A program made the translations under genes and the position numbers. DNA of 64,000 bases. Origin: JBBDMW01 sp040878005 (GTDB lineage: Bacteria; Chloroflexota; Dehalococcoidia; Lucifugimonadales; Lucifugimonadaceae). The notes below the pieces were generated by a model that did no database searches, was not told the origin of the DNA, and was given only the letters and a program-made list of their open reading frames with translations. Numbering within the stretch: position 1 is the stretch's first letter; each line of letters opens with the position of its first letter. Positions 25,768-34,481 of the stretch are shown here, in pieces. The stretch lies in contig JBBDMW010000075.1 of the NCBI GenBank assembly GCA_040878005.1, positions 62,001 through 126,000 on the forward strand. The letters run 5' to 3'.

Positions 25768-26568
25768 TCAGTTATTCCGGAACCCGCCGGAGACGTTCAG
25801 CGCCTGCCCCGTGATATTACGGGACCGCTCAGACACCAGGAAGGCGGCCGCCTTTCCGATATCCTCTGGCATCTGCTCCCGTGCCAGCGGAGTGGTTTCC
25901 GCCAGTCGCCTCCGGAACACGTCACGCGGTGAAAGCTCCTGCTCATCAGGCCGCTGTTGCTTCCTGCGGGCGGCGATCTTTTCCCATAGCCCGGTCCAGA
26001 GCAGTCCGGGGCAGATGCAGTTCACATTGATGCCCAGTGGCGCCAGCTTGAAAGCCCATGCCTGGGAGACGTTGATGGCCGCAGCCTTGGATGCTGAATA
26101 ATGTGCGAATCCGCCGGAGCCAACCCGCCCCGCCACGGAAGCGATGTTCACGATCTTGCCATACTTTCGCTCCGTCATGTGCGGCTCCACTGACTGCGTG
26201 GCGTGCACAATGCCAAACACGTTGATACTGAAGGCGGCATCCCAGTCCTCAGTCGTCTCCTGGTCTCGCTCCCACCAGCCCGGAGCGCCACCCACACCGG
26301 CATTGTTCACCAGGATGTCCACCTGTCCAAACTCATCCATGGCAGCCTTCACCATAGCGTCAGCCGACGCCTGGTCCGCCACGTCCGCCTCTGTCACGGC
26401 CGACCTGCCGCCAAGTGCCCTGACCTCATCTGACACCCGCCTGGCCGCGTCAACGTCAATTTCGGCTAAGACTATGGCAGCGCCACGAGAGGCCAGTTCC
26501 AGCACAATGCCACGGCCGATTCCAGCCCCTGCGCCCGTAATTATCGCGACCTTGTCCTGTAGTTCCAC
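25768..26568 (-). CDS. SDR family NAD(P)-dependent oxidoreductase (first of a tandem pair)
   Basis: 266 residues of classical short-chain dehydrogenase type: TGAGAGIGRG cofactor loop, NNAG in strand 4, catalytic Ser in the ASVAGRVG region and YSASK for the Tyr/Lys pair. The C terminus ITGQALNVSGGFRNN fits. Acidic D/E after strand 2 (LAEIDVDAA) suggests NAD(H) preference. It begins with GTG. The gene upstream encodes an SDR of the same length and similar motifs, so the two likely arose by duplication. Substrate unknown. Confidence 0.9.
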   Translation of the reverse strand: MELQDKVAIITGAGAGIGRGIVLELASRGAAIVLAEIDVDAARRVSDEVRALGGRSAVTEADVADQASADAMVKAAMDEFGQVDILVNNAGVGGAPGWWERDQETTEDWDAAFSINVFGIVHATQSVEPHMTERKYGKIVNIASVAGRVGSGGFAHYSASKAAAINVSQAWAFKLAPLGINVNCICPGLLWTGLWEKIAARRKQQRPDEQELSPRDVFRRRLAETTPLAREQMPEDIGKAAAFLVSERSRNITGQALNVSGGFRNN

Positions 26569-26619
26569 TGACCTGCACCTGTCTCCTGTGAAGGTATATC
26601 GCCAAACGGCCCTGCCCGT

Positions 26620-27420
26620 TTAGCGCATGAAGAATCCGCCGTCCACGTTCAGCGCCTGGCCAGTAATGTTCCGGGCATCATCCGACACCAGGAAAACCGT
26701 GGCCTCGCCGATGTCTTCCGGCGTCTGTCCCCTTCCCATGGGAATACGCGCCGCCACCATGCGGTCATAAACTTCGCGAGCCGTAAGCCCACTGTACTGT
26801 GGGTCGTCCTCAGCGTATCGAGACCCCACCTGCTCCCACATTGGCGTCCACAACAAGCCCGGGCAGATGGCGTTCACGTTGATATTGAATCGGGCCAGGT
26901 CGTTGGCGAGCGATTGCGTGTAGTTGATCACCGCCGCTTTGGAGGCGGAATAGTGCGGCAACGATGGCCGCCCTTCCCTGCCGGCAATCGAAGAAAGATT
27001 GACGATTTTGCCTTCGCGAGCTTGCTTCATGGTGGATATAACCGAGTTTGTGGCATTTACAGTGCCCAGCACGTTCACCCGGTACGCGAACTGCCAGTCT
27101 TCAGGCCGTGACTTTGACTGCTTGTGCCAGCCGGGAGCGCCGGCCACTCCAGCGTTGTTCACAAGGATGTCAATCCTGCCAAACCGTTTGAGAGCGACAC
27201 CGGCCATCTCATCAGTGGCTGACCGGTCCGTCACATCAGTGAGGGCTACTGCGGTTCCCACGCCCAGCCGTGCCAGTTCGTTGGATGTTTCACTGGCGGC
27301 GTCTGGGTTTACATCCGCAACCACAACTGACGCGCCCTGCTCCGCAAGCTTCAAGGCGATGGCGCGTCCAATTCCAGTGGCGCCGCCCGTGACTATCGCT
27401 ATCTTTTCCTTAAGCTGCAA
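26620..27420 (-). CDS. SDR family NAD(P)-dependent oxidoreductase (second of a tandem pair)
   Basis: 266 residues: TGGATGIGRA loop, VVADVNPDAA (acidic after strand 2, NAD preference), VNNAGVAGAPGWH, catalytic NLSSIAGREG and HYSASKAAV, and ITGQALNVDGGFFMR at the end. It starts at TTG and lies 51 bases upstream of its paralogue on the same strand. Shared oddities, such as NNAGVxGAPGWxxx and DxxR/YxxxVA insertions before the final helix, link the two. Substrate unknown; context gives no pathway. Confidence 0.9.
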   Translation of the reverse strand: MQLKEKIAIVTGGATGIGRAIALKLAEQGASVVVADVNPDAASETSNELARLGVGTAVALTDVTDRSATDEMAGVALKRFGRIDILVNNAGVAGAPGWHKQSKSRPEDWQFAYRVNVLGTVNATNSVISTMKQAREGKIVNLSSIAGREGRPSLPHYSASKAAVINYTQSLANDLARFNINVNAICPGLLWTPMWEQVGSRYAEDDPQYSGLTAREVYDRMVAARIPMGRGQTPEDIGEATVFLVSDDARNITGQALNVDGGFFMR

Positions 27421-27553
27421 TGGTTCAACCTTAACGTGGCTATTTCTGCGGGCGTCCCACAGGCCGTCCTGCGCCGCAGATTATACTGCGTGACTGCAAA
27501 ACGTCAGAATTAGTCCCTTGCGGCCCACTGTTCTCACCAGGATTCGCCAAACC

Positions 27554-27919
27554 ATGTCAGTCAGCAGAACAAAGGCACTCGAATACGGATACGAGTTGAT
27601 CTCAACTCCACACAGCCACCTGCGGGTTGAGTTGAGACAAACCAAAGAAGGCGTCTCGCTACTGCACAAAAGACGGGTTCTCACCAAGGTCTACCTGAAC
27701 CGCAGCGGCATGAACGCAGCCGTGGCTATGGCTGAGGCGCTTGGCATACCTGTCCCCAAGATCGGGGAAAGCAGTTCTACGTTGGCCTCAACAGGACTTC
27801 TTTACCGCGTGCTGGCACTCTCTCAACTCGACTACCGAAACCCGGAATCTTTCGAGGTCGCCAGCCAGTTGATCTCAGAGGCGGTCGACATGCAGCGGTC
27901 CGGCAGCGACAACCAGTGA
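27554..27919 (+). CDS. Hypothetical protein of about 121 residues
   Basis: Not recognised. The product starts MSVSRTKALEYGYELISTP from the ATG at 27554; an upstream TTG at 27518 is also possible. It has mixed alpha/beta composition, no membrane helix, and a central ALGIPVPKIGESSS segment. The codon composition resembles its neighbours, which supports a real gene. It lies between the divergent SDR pair and the hot-dog gene pair, 139 bases before the latter. Confidence 0.45.
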   Translation: MSVSRTKALEYGYELISTPHSHLRVELRQTKEGVSLLHKRRVLTKVYLNRSGMNAAVAMAEALGIPVPKIGESSSTLASTGLLYRVLALSQLDYRNPESFEVASQLISEAVDMQRSGSDNQ

Positions 27920-28058
27920 GCCGACCTGCACGCACCAACCAGCATTTGCCCGGTCCGCATCACGTTTTGCCTCTGGAGCAGGGCCAACTTACAATGCGCC
28001 GGGTACCGTTCAACCCGTTCACCTGCAGCATGACGACAACAACCAGGCTGGGAGCCGA

Positions 28059-28448
28059 ATGTCTTTACTGAGTGAGGCCGAGGCTGGTCGCAAGTTCGGC
28101 CCGTATGAAGTGACATTAACCAGGGACGACGCAGCCCGTTATGCAGCAGCCGTTGGCGGATCAGAGTCCCCGGACTACGGGCAAACCTTGCCTCCGTTGG
28201 CGGTCATCGCAGCGGGGCTTAGCAAGCTCATCACTGAACTTGGGCTGGCGGGAGGCACCGTTCACGCAGGACAGGAAGTGGAGTTTCACCGGCCGGTCAC
28301 GGCGGGTGAAACTGTGACGGCACATGCAGAGCTCAAGTCCAACGCCGTGCGACGTGACTCCAGGTTCGCCACCATAATGACCGAGTTCAAAGATGAATCG
28401 GGAGCCGTCATCGCAACAGCATCCAGCACGGTTATCGTGCCCGCATGA
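28059..28448 (+). CDS. MaoC-like N-terminal-type hot-dog protein (HadA-like)
   Basis: 129 residues of hot-dog fold: KFGPYEVTLTRDDAARYAAA, LPPLAVIAAGLSKLI and VEFHRPVTAGETVTAHAEL. It resembles the structural half of two-gene (R)-hydratase/dehydratases, lacking the catalytic Asp-His motif. The next gene supplies that motif and overlaps it by four bases (ATGA), so the pair probably forms a heterodimer like mycobacterial HadAB, dehydrating 3-hydroxyacyl thioesters. The nearby plsX, fabG and fabL support a fatty-acid role. Confidence 0.8.
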   Translation: MSLLSEAEAGRKFGPYEVTLTRDDAARYAAAVGGSESPDYGQTLPPLAVIAAGLSKLITELGLAGGTVHAGQEVEFHRPVTAGETVTAHAELKSNAVRRDSRFATIMTEFKDESGAVIATASSTVIVPA

Positions 28449-28897
28449 GCACGGGAGTGTCGCACATCAGCCCTCAAAGTCCCGGCGATCTGCTGTCATC
28501 CATTTCACGGGAAGTGACGCAGGAGCGGGTCGAGGCATACGCAGAAGCCGCCCGGGACTTCAACCCAATCCACCTTGATGAACAGTTCGCTGCCGGCACA
28601 CAATTTGGCAGGCGGATCGCCCACGGCATGCTGATACTCGCCTTCGTATCGGAGATGCTCGCCGCAGACTTCCCCGACACGTGGCACACCGGCGGGAGGC
28701 TAAAGGTGCGTTTCAAGAACCCGGTGTTCGCGGGTGAAACGGTTACGACCTTCGGCGAAATCACCGCCGTCAGGGATTCCCCCGCCGGCCCCGTGGCAGA
28801 ATGCACAGTAGGCTGTCGGCGGCCTGACGGCTTTGAGGCAGTGAGTGGGCAGGCATTTGTGCCCTTGGGCAGAGCCGACGGCGGGCCGAGCCGCTAA
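28445..28897 (+). CDS. MaoC-like catalytic hot-dog protein (HadB-like dehydratase subunit)
   Basis: 150 residues with the hydratase-2 motif: AARDFNPIHLDEQFAAG gives the catalytic Asp and His, followed by RRIAHGMLILAFVSEML. The motif D-x-N-P-x-H is intact. It overlaps its partner by four bases and precedes plsX by about 190 bases. Known members act as (R)-3-hydroxyacyl-ACP dehydratase or enoyl-CoA hydratase 2; proximity to FAS-II genes favours the former, as inference. Confidence 0.86.
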   Translation: MSTGVSHISPQSPGDLLSSISREVTQERVEAYAEAARDFNPIHLDEQFAAGTQFGRRIAHGMLILAFVSEMLAADFPDTWHTGGRLKVRFKNPVFAGETVTTFGEITAVRDSPAGPVAECTVGCRRPDGFEAVSGQAFVPLGRADGGPSR

Positions 28898-28996
28898 TGT
28901 GATAGTAAGTGAGACACTTCCCCCGCATCCTGACTAAAGAAGTTCCCAACGGGATCCGTAACCACATAACAGCACAACAATATAGGCACCGTCTCA

Positions 28997-29016
28997 CGGC
29001 CAGAAGCATCTGGCCG
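28997..29016. repeat. Perfect inverted repeat upstream of plsX
   Basis: CGGCCAGA (28997-29004) and TCTGGCCG (29009-29016) form a perfect 8-bp dyad around a 4-base spacer, 74 bases before the plsX start and 99 bases after the hot-dog pair. No T-run follows. It could be an operator or an RNA hairpin. Confidence 0.5.
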
Positions 29017-29089
29017 CTGCCATTCGCATTGCTCTAAGACGGCCTCAATACTCAAGACATGACAGCAGATAGAACGAAAGGCCCTACAC

Positions 29090-30115
29090 TTGACGAACGA
29101 TGGATCTATTCCCGCCGGAATGATGCCCGTGGCCCTGGATGCCATGGGAGGCGATTTCGGCCCTTCTGAAACCGTTCCGGCCGCTATCAAGGCCGCATCC
29201 ACAGGAAGCGTGGCCATCGCCCTGGTCGGAGACCCCGCCCAACTCCAGGCAGAACTGGATAAACACGATGGCGCCGCCAGGCTACCCATCCAGGTCGTGC
29301 CTTCTGAAGGAGTCGTAACAGAGGACGAGCACCCCGCCCTTGCCTTCCGGTCCAAGCCGAAGGCCTCCGTCTTCGTCGCCGCGGGCGTCGTCAAGGCAGG
29401 GAAGGCAAAGGCGTTCGTAAGCATGGGCTCCACCGGCGCATCCATTGCCGCAGCCACCGTTGTATTTGGCACTATGGACGGCGTGGAGCGGGGGGCGCTG
29501 GGCGGGCCCATCGTCGGCTTCTCTCCCAACATGGTGATAATCGACCTGGGCACCAACATGGATTCGAGGCCGCAGCAGTTGTTGGACTTCGCCGCACTGG
29601 GCGGGTTGATGTCCCGGCTCGTGTACCGCTCAGACAACCCCCGTGTGGCTCTTCTCAGTGTCGGAGCGGAGGAAGGTAAGGGAAACAGGCTGGTCAGAGA
29701 GACAACGGAGTTGCTAAAGACCAGCAGCCTGAACTTCATTGGCAACGTTGAAGCCAACGACCTGCCTTTTGGCAAGGCTGAGGTGGTAATCTGCGATGGT
29801 TTCGTTGGCAACGTAATCCTTAAGCTGACCGAGGCCCTGGGCGACGCGGTTGTGTCGGAGATAAAGAGCGCCCTTGGCGACAGTCCTGAAGGGCAAGGTT
29901 TGGCGCGCACGATTTTTGAGAAGATGAACACCCTCAAGGCGTTTGGAGGCGGCCCCATACTGGGCGTCAACGGCGTGGCTGTGGTGGGGCATGGCCGGGC
30001 CAGGGCATCGTCCATCGCGAGCGCCATCAGCACCGCAAAGCACGTCGTCGAAATAGGCTTTGTAGAGGCTTCAGCGAAAGAGCTTGCCAAAGTTCGCGCC
30101 GAAGTAGAAATTTAA
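29090..30115 (+). CDS. plsX: Phosphate acyltransferase PlsX
   Basis: 341 residues. PVALDAMGGDFGPSETVPAA, FVSMGSTGASIAAATVVFG and GRARASSIASAISTA are PlsX signatures. The enzyme converts acyl-ACP and phosphate to acyl-phosphate for membrane lipid synthesis. TTG at 29090 is chosen as start: GAAAGG lies eight bases upstream; a later ATG pair (29120/29123) would clip close to the conserved strand. It is followed by fabG after 40 bases, so the two are likely cotranscribed. Confidence 0.95.
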   Translation: MTNDGSIPAGMMPVALDAMGGDFGPSETVPAAIKAASTGSVAIALVGDPAQLQAELDKHDGAARLPIQVVPSEGVVTEDEHPALAFRSKPKASVFVAAGVVKAGKAKAFVSMGSTGASIAAATVVFGTMDGVERGALGGPIVGFSPNMVIIDLGTNMDSRPQQLLDFAALGGLMSRLVYRSDNPRVALLSVGAEEGKGNRLVRETTELLKTSSLNFIGNVEANDLPFGKAEVVICDGFVGNVILKLTEALGDAVVSEIKSALGDSPEGQGLARTIFEKMNTLKAFGGGPILGVNGVAVVGHGRARASSIASAISTAKHVVEIGFVEASAKELAKVRAEVEI

Positions 30116-30155
30116 GCGCCGCGTCACAGCGGAAACTAAAGTCGGGAACGCCAGC

Positions 30156-30899
30156 TTGGCAGATACACCACGCAGTGCCCTTATCACCGGAGCCTCCCGT
30201 GGCATTGGGCGCGCCATCGCACTCAGGCTTAGCGCCGCAGGCCACCGTGTGGCCGTGAACTACAACTCTCACCGTGAGGACGCCGACAAGGTTGTCAAAG
30301 AGATTCGTGAGGCCGGCGGCGCCGCCATTGCTGTGCCGGGCAGTGTCTCCGAAAAGTCCGCTGTTGAGGCCATGATCAGCGAGGCCGAGGAAGCTCACGG
30401 ACCCATAGAAATCATGGTCAACAACGCGGGCATCATCAGTGACTCTCTCCTGATGCGGATGAAAGATGAATCATTTGACCGCGTCATAGACACAAACCTG
30501 CGCGGAACCTACCTTTGCACTCGGCTAGTGACGCCGGGGATGATCAAGAACCGCTGGGGCCGCATCATAAATATCACGTCCGTGGTCGGCATGCGCGGTA
30601 ATGCAGGCCAGACCAACTACTCCGCCTCCAAGGCGGCCATCCACGGCTTCACAAAGTCCCTGGCCAAGGAGTTGGCGACCCGCAACATCACGGTCAACGC
30701 CATCGCGCCAGGCTACGTCACAACAGCGACCGTGGACGGGCTTTCGGAGAAGGTCAAGGAAACGATAATGACCTGGATTCCGATGGGCCGCTTCGGTGAG
30801 CCGGATGAGATTGCGCCCATGGCAGCCTTCCTTGCATCTGACGATGCGCGTTACATCACCGGCGACGTGATTCGCGTAGATGGCGGTATGGCCATCTAG
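30156..30899 (+). CDS. fabG: 3-oxoacyl-[ACP] reductase FabG
   Basis: 247 residues, classical FabG: ITGASRGIGRAIALRLSAAG, MVNNAGIISDSLLMRM, catalytic Ser in NITSVVGMRGN, YSASKAAIHGFTKSLAKELA and ITGDVIRVDGGMAI. GHRVAVNYNSHRE after strand 2 fits NADPH use. The NNAGI.(D)SLLMRM segment separates FabG from generic SDRs. It begins at TTG and sits between plsX and fabL in the fatty-acid elongation block. Confidence 0.93.
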   Translation: MADTPRSALITGASRGIGRAIALRLSAAGHRVAVNYNSHREDADKVVKEIREAGGAAIAVPGSVSEKSAVEAMISEAEEAHGPIEIMVNNAGIISDSLLMRMKDESFDRVIDTNLRGTYLCTRLVTPGMIKNRWGRIINITSVVGMRGNAGQTNYSASKAAIHGFTKSLAKELATRNITVNAIAPGYVTTATVDGLSEKVKETIMTWIPMGRFGEPDEIAPMAAFLASDDARYITGDVIRVDGGMAI

Positions 30900-30984
30900 G
30901 CTTGCGTCCATGCAGCGGCCTTTCAGGCTGGTTGGCGCGCCGAGAAGTCCGACGAGTGATTCAACAGGTTCCCAAACAGTGCCA

Positions 30985-31761
30985 GTGTCAGATACACCTC
31001 GCGGTCCACAGCCGCTTCATGGCAAAGTCGCCCTCGTCACCGGAGCCTCTCGGGGTATAGGACGGGCCATTGCCCTCGAGTTGGCCCACCGCGGGGCAGA
31101 CATCGCATTCAACTACCTGAAAAACCACACTGCGGCACGAGCCACACAGGAAGAGATAGAAGCAACTGGTGTCCAGTGCCTGCGGCTGCGGGCGCACGTG
31201 GGCGATCCGGAAGCCGTCAAGTCGTTCATGGATCAGGTGCAGGAACGCTTTGGCAGGCTGGACATACTGGTGAACAACGCTGCCTCAGGTGTCATGCGCC
31301 CCGCTGCTGAGCTTGAGGTGAAGCACTGGGACTGGACGCTTGACATCAACGCCCGCGGCCCGTGGCTTGCTGCCATCGCGGCGTCCAAACTCATGGTGGA
31401 TGGCGGCAGGATCATCAATCTCTCCAGCCCCGGCGCAACCCGCGTCCTGCCAAGTTACTTCGCCGTGGGGGTGTCAAAGGCGGCGCTGGAAGCCGTCACC
31501 CGCTACCTGGCGCTGGAACTTGGACCCAGGGGCATTGCCGTGAATGCAGTGTCCGCAGGCTTTGTAATGACGGAGGCGCTTGAGGCCTTTCCTGATGAGC
31601 TCGGCGTAAAAGACCTGGCCAGCCGCCCTACCCCGGCCGGCCGGCCGATCACGCCGGAAGACGTGGCACGGGTCGTGGCGTTCCTCTGTGGTGATGACTC
31701 GGAAATGATTCGCGGCCAGGTCATAGTCGTTGATGGCGGCGAAACGCTCCAACACCATTGA
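30985..31761 (+). CDS. fabL: Enoyl-[ACP] reductase, FabL type
   Basis: About 258 residues. It closely follows the Bacillus FabL pattern from memory: NNAASGVMRPAAELE then KHWDWTLDINA, AVGVSKAALEAVTRYLALEL and MIRGQVIVVDGG. The active site is Y-x6-K (YFAVGVSK), as in enoyl reductases, not the Y-x3-K of FabG. It completes the elongation cycle with FabG and the HadAB-like pair. The frame is open from 30880, overlapping fabG; GTG at 30985 gives the expected N terminus, but the start is uncertain. Confidence 0.88.
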   Translation: MSDTPRGPQPLHGKVALVTGASRGIGRAIALELAHRGADIAFNYLKNHTAARATQEEIEATGVQCLRLRAHVGDPEAVKSFMDQVQERFGRLDILVNNAASGVMRPAAELEVKHWDWTLDINARGPWLAAIAASKLMVDGGRIINLSSPGATRVLPSYFAVGVSKAALEAVTRYLALELGPRGIAVNAVSAGFVMTEALEAFPDELGVKDLASRPTPAGRPITPEDVARVVAFLCGDDSEMIRGQVIVVDGGETLQHH

Positions 31762-31839
31762 TGACGGCCCTCCGGTTCCCCGGCCCTTTTCCCGAACGGC
31801 TTGTTGCGAGCAGAAATGGCGGACAGGAAGCTTGAGCAC

Positions 31840-32682
31840 ATGAAAATAGTGGTGACCGGTGGGTCGGGCCGCGCAGGACGGCACATCATTCCGGAACTCG
31901 TCGCTCACGGACACGAGATCGTGAACGCTGACACGCAGCGTGGGCCGGAGCAGGGCGCCCGCTTCGCAGACGTGGACTGCACGGACTTTGGTCAGGCAGT
32001 CGCAGTTCTCAAGGGCGCAGACGCGGTCATTCACATGGCCGCCATTCCCAACCCGCTCGTTGCGCCTGAGCACGTCGTCTTCAGAATCAACATGGTCTCC
32101 AACTGGAACGTTCTTGAGGCGGCGGAGATACACGGCATCCGCAAGGTTGTCATGGCTTCCTCCATAAACGCCATTGGGGCAGGCTTCTCGAAGGCGCCAG
32201 TCGCACCCCTCTACTTCCCTATCGACGAGCAACATCCGACACGAGTTGAAGATGGCTATGCCCAGAGCAAGTGGCTGGGTGAGGAGATGGCAGACGCGTT
32301 CTGCCGCCGCCGTGACATGCAGATCGCCAGCATGCGCTTTCATGCTCTAATGGACGAGGAAACTCAACGGGCTCAGCAGGAGAAGCCCATCACAGGTGCC
32401 ACCGGCAGGCGTTCAATGGGCTTCTGGGGCTGGACTGACCGGCAGGACGCGGCGCGCGCCTGCCGGCTGGCCATTGAAAAAGACTGGACAGGCCACGAAG
32501 CATTCTTCATCAATGGCCGGGACACGGTGCTTTCAATACCAACTGAAGAAGCAATCGAGCAGGCGTATCCCGGCGTTCCTCTGAAAAATCTATTGCCGGG
32601 CTTTGCCAGCGCCCTTGACACATCAAAGGCGGAGCGGATCCTGGGCTGGGTCCACGAAGCAGAGTGGAAACGCCGGGGTTAA
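31840..32682 (+). CDS. NAD-dependent epimerase/dehydratase family protein
   Basis: About 280 residues of extended SDR type: MKIVVTGGSGRAGRHIIPEL, DVDCTDFGQAVAVLKGADAV, a catalytic region SSINAIG and YAQSKWLGEEM for the Tyr/Lys pair. ATG at 31840 is chosen for AGGAAG nine bases upstream and for the MKI start of the nucleotide fold. It likely acts on a sugar or sugar-nucleotide; the substrate is unknown. It is downstream of fabL but probably not part of lipid synthesis. Confidence 0.85.
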   Translation: MKIVVTGGSGRAGRHIIPELVAHGHEIVNADTQRGPEQGARFADVDCTDFGQAVAVLKGADAVIHMAAIPNPLVAPEHVVFRINMVSNWNVLEAAEIHGIRKVVMASSINAIGAGFSKAPVAPLYFPIDEQHPTRVEDGYAQSKWLGEEMADAFCRRRDMQIASMRFHALMDEETQRAQQEKPITGATGRRSMGFWGWTDRQDAARACRLAIEKDWTGHEAFFINGRDTVLSIPTEEAIEQAYPGVPLKNLLPGFASALDTSKAERILGWVHEAEWKRRG

Positions 32683-32725
32683 CCGCTCTCAACACCAGCA
32701 TCGTGCCTTGACGCACGGTGCGCGG

Positions 32726-33286
32726 CTATTCGCAGATAATGCCTTCGCCCCAGACGCGGTTGATGGCTTGTTCCGCAGTCTCCTCTGGCGTCTGGTGGCT
32801 GTTGTCAATCCACAGCCCAACTCCTGCCAGTTCTGTCCGCATCACGGTATCCAGGTGACTCCAGTGCGGGGCGATGGTCTTTCCCGACCGCGCCTCGTCC
32901 CGTGCAACTGCTATCTCCGGTGATGGAGCGAGGATTACCATGCCAACAGGCCGGGACTTGATGTCAGAAGTGAACGCCCACAGCCTGTCCTGCTCCACCA
33001 CAACGTCGTCTATGACCGGCGCCACGGCGGCTTCAAAGAAACTATCGGCCAGCAGAGATACGTTCCGAGTCCTCAGCCTTAGTTGCCGGTCTGACTCGTG
33101 CATGGGCTCCTGTCCGGGCAGAACACACCCGCCCTTCACGCACTCCTGCACATCATCTCCCGAAATGTACGCGGCCAGCGGCAGCCGGCATGCTATTAGC
33201 CGGGCAACAGTGCTCTTGCCTGACCCCGGCACGCCGCTGACTATCAGCACGCCCGGCGGAGGCGGATGATTATGGTCCTTGATCAT
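32726..33286 (-). CDS. P-loop kinase-like protein
   Basis: 186 residues. Walker A is VSGVPGSGKSTVARLIACRL. There is a DDVVVEQDR Walker B-like segment and a lid-like region with DEARSGKT. It resembles the AAA_33/chloramphenicol-phosphotransferase-like kinases that phosphorylate small molecules. It starts 17 bases after ygfZ on the same strand. The target is unknown. Confidence 0.78.
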   Translation of the reverse strand: MIKDHNHPPPPGVLIVSGVPGSGKSTVARLIACRLPLAAYISGDDVQECVKGGCVLPGQEPMHESDRQLRLRTRNVSLLADSFFEAAVAPVIDDVVVEQDRLWAFTSDIKSRPVGMVILAPSPEIAVARDEARSGKTIAPHWSHLDTVMRTELAGVGLWIDNSHQTPEETAEQAINRVWGEGIICE

Positions 33287-33303
33287 TTACAGGCGCCGTC
33301 TAA

Positions 33304-34365
33304 TTAATCGTCGACTGGGAATTCAACCACGGTTACGGTACCGGATTCTGCCTTGAGGTTCATCCCGGCATCGAAAAAGCCCTTGCGCACGAATCCCAGG
33401 CCCATATGCTCTGAACTTGCCGGGGACTGTACCGACGACGACACCCAGCCCACATCCCGGCCATCTGCCGTGAGCGGCTCGCCTGGCTTGAGCGGTCCAT
33501 CCGACACCAGGCTGACCAGCCGACGCTGCACCTTGTCATAGGTATCAAGGCGGGCCACAACCTCCTGACCCACGTAGCACCCCTTCGTGAAACTGATCAG
33601 TGGCATCAGGCCAGCCTCAAGCGGATTGATCTTCTCTGTGAGTTCCAGTCCATACGCCGGCACTCCACGCTCAATCCGCAACGCCTCATACGCCGCCCGC
33701 CCCGCAGGCCGCGCACCGGCCGTCACCAGGGCATCCCACACGGCGGAAGCGTCTTCTGCTGGCACAATAAATTCCCATGCCGGCAGGCCGGGCGAGTCAG
33801 TGCGCAGGACTTCGACGGTCACACCGGCAAGCTCCGCAGACGAGTACTCATCCTGGTTGAATCCAGCGACGCTATCCCCTGCTACTGCCCTCGCGACCTC
33901 CCCTGCCGCCGGGCCGGTCACCGCCAGTTGAACCGTCTGGTTCGAGATGTCCTTCAGTTCCGCGTCTTCGACGATCGTGTAACGGTCGACCCATTCAACA
34001 AGCGGGGTTGGATCGGCCGCACCCGAAAGCAGCAACAGCCTGCCGGGGCCACGGTGCACAACTGTGAAGACATCAATGACGCGTCCACGGTCAGAAGTGA
34101 GAACCGTACGGCGTGCCGAACAAAGCTCCAGGCTCAGCAGGTCATTCGTTGAAAGGCGATGCAGCAGGTCAAGGGCATCAGCTCCGTTGTGCTCAATCCT
34201 GGAGGCGTCTGACCGGTAGACAACGCCCGCCGACGTTTTCAGGGCGTGGAACTCTTCCTTCACATCGCCAAAGGAATCAGGAACCGTTCGACCTTCGCCA
34301 GGATTGGACACAGCGCCACGCTCTGTGAGTGCCGCGTGAAATTCAGGCAGGCTGGTCTGCGTCAT
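33304..34365 (-). CDS. ygfZ: Folate-binding protein YgfZ/GcvT-like (Fe-S cluster maturation)
   Basis: 353 residues. The N-terminal GcvT-like folate domain is followed by the YgfZ signature KGCYVGQEVVARLDTYDKVQ, whose cysteine is needed in E. coli YgfZ. The family supports repair or insertion of Fe-S clusters in a tetrahydrofolate-dependent way. The A-type Fe-S carrier gene immediately upstream strengthens the assignment, though a terminator-like hairpin lies between them. Confidence 0.88.
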   Translation of the reverse strand: MTQTSLPEFHAALTERGAVSNPGEGRTVPDSFGDVKEEFHALKTSAGVVYRSDASRIEHNGADALDLLHRLSTNDLLSLELCSARRTVLTSDRGRVIDVFTVVHRGPGRLLLLSGAADPTPLVEWVDRYTIVEDAELKDISNQTVQLAVTGPAAGEVARAVAGDSVAGFNQDEYSSAELAGVTVEVLRTDSPGLPAWEFIVPAEDASAVWDALVTAGARPAGRAAYEALRIERGVPAYGLELTEKINPLEAGLMPLISFTKGCYVGQEVVARLDTYDKVQRRLVSLVSDGPLKPGEPLTADGRDVGWVSSSVQSPASSEHMGLGFVRKGFFDAGMNLKAESGTVTVVEFPVDD

Positions 34366-34409
34366 GAGGAGCCACCTTTGAAATCAGGTGAGACTGTGAC
34401 TTGTCCCGT

Positions 34410-34439
34410 AAATGAAAAGCCGCCCCTGGGAGGAGCGGC
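34410..34439 (-). terminator. Intrinsic terminator after the A-type Fe-S carrier gene
   Basis: On the - strand a GCCGC/GCGGC stem, extended past one mismatch by three more pairs, is followed by TTTTCATTT (34410-34418). It lies between the Fe-S carrier stop and the ygfZ start. Confidence 0.65.
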
Positions 34440-34481
34440 AGCGGTCATTTGATAGGCCTCGGCCGCCTTCGGCGCTCTGAG

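Noticed and set aside
28894..30090. A 398-codon open frame on the - strand opposite plsX
   Set aside because: It is longer than plsX, but its translation is low-complexity Ser/Ala/Pro-rich without a family, while the + strand gives a clear PlsX. It is a GC-rich antisense shadow.
31474..32343. A 289-codon frame on the - strand opposite fabL and the epimerase
   Set aside because: It spans two well-supported genes and their boundary, with no recognisable domain.
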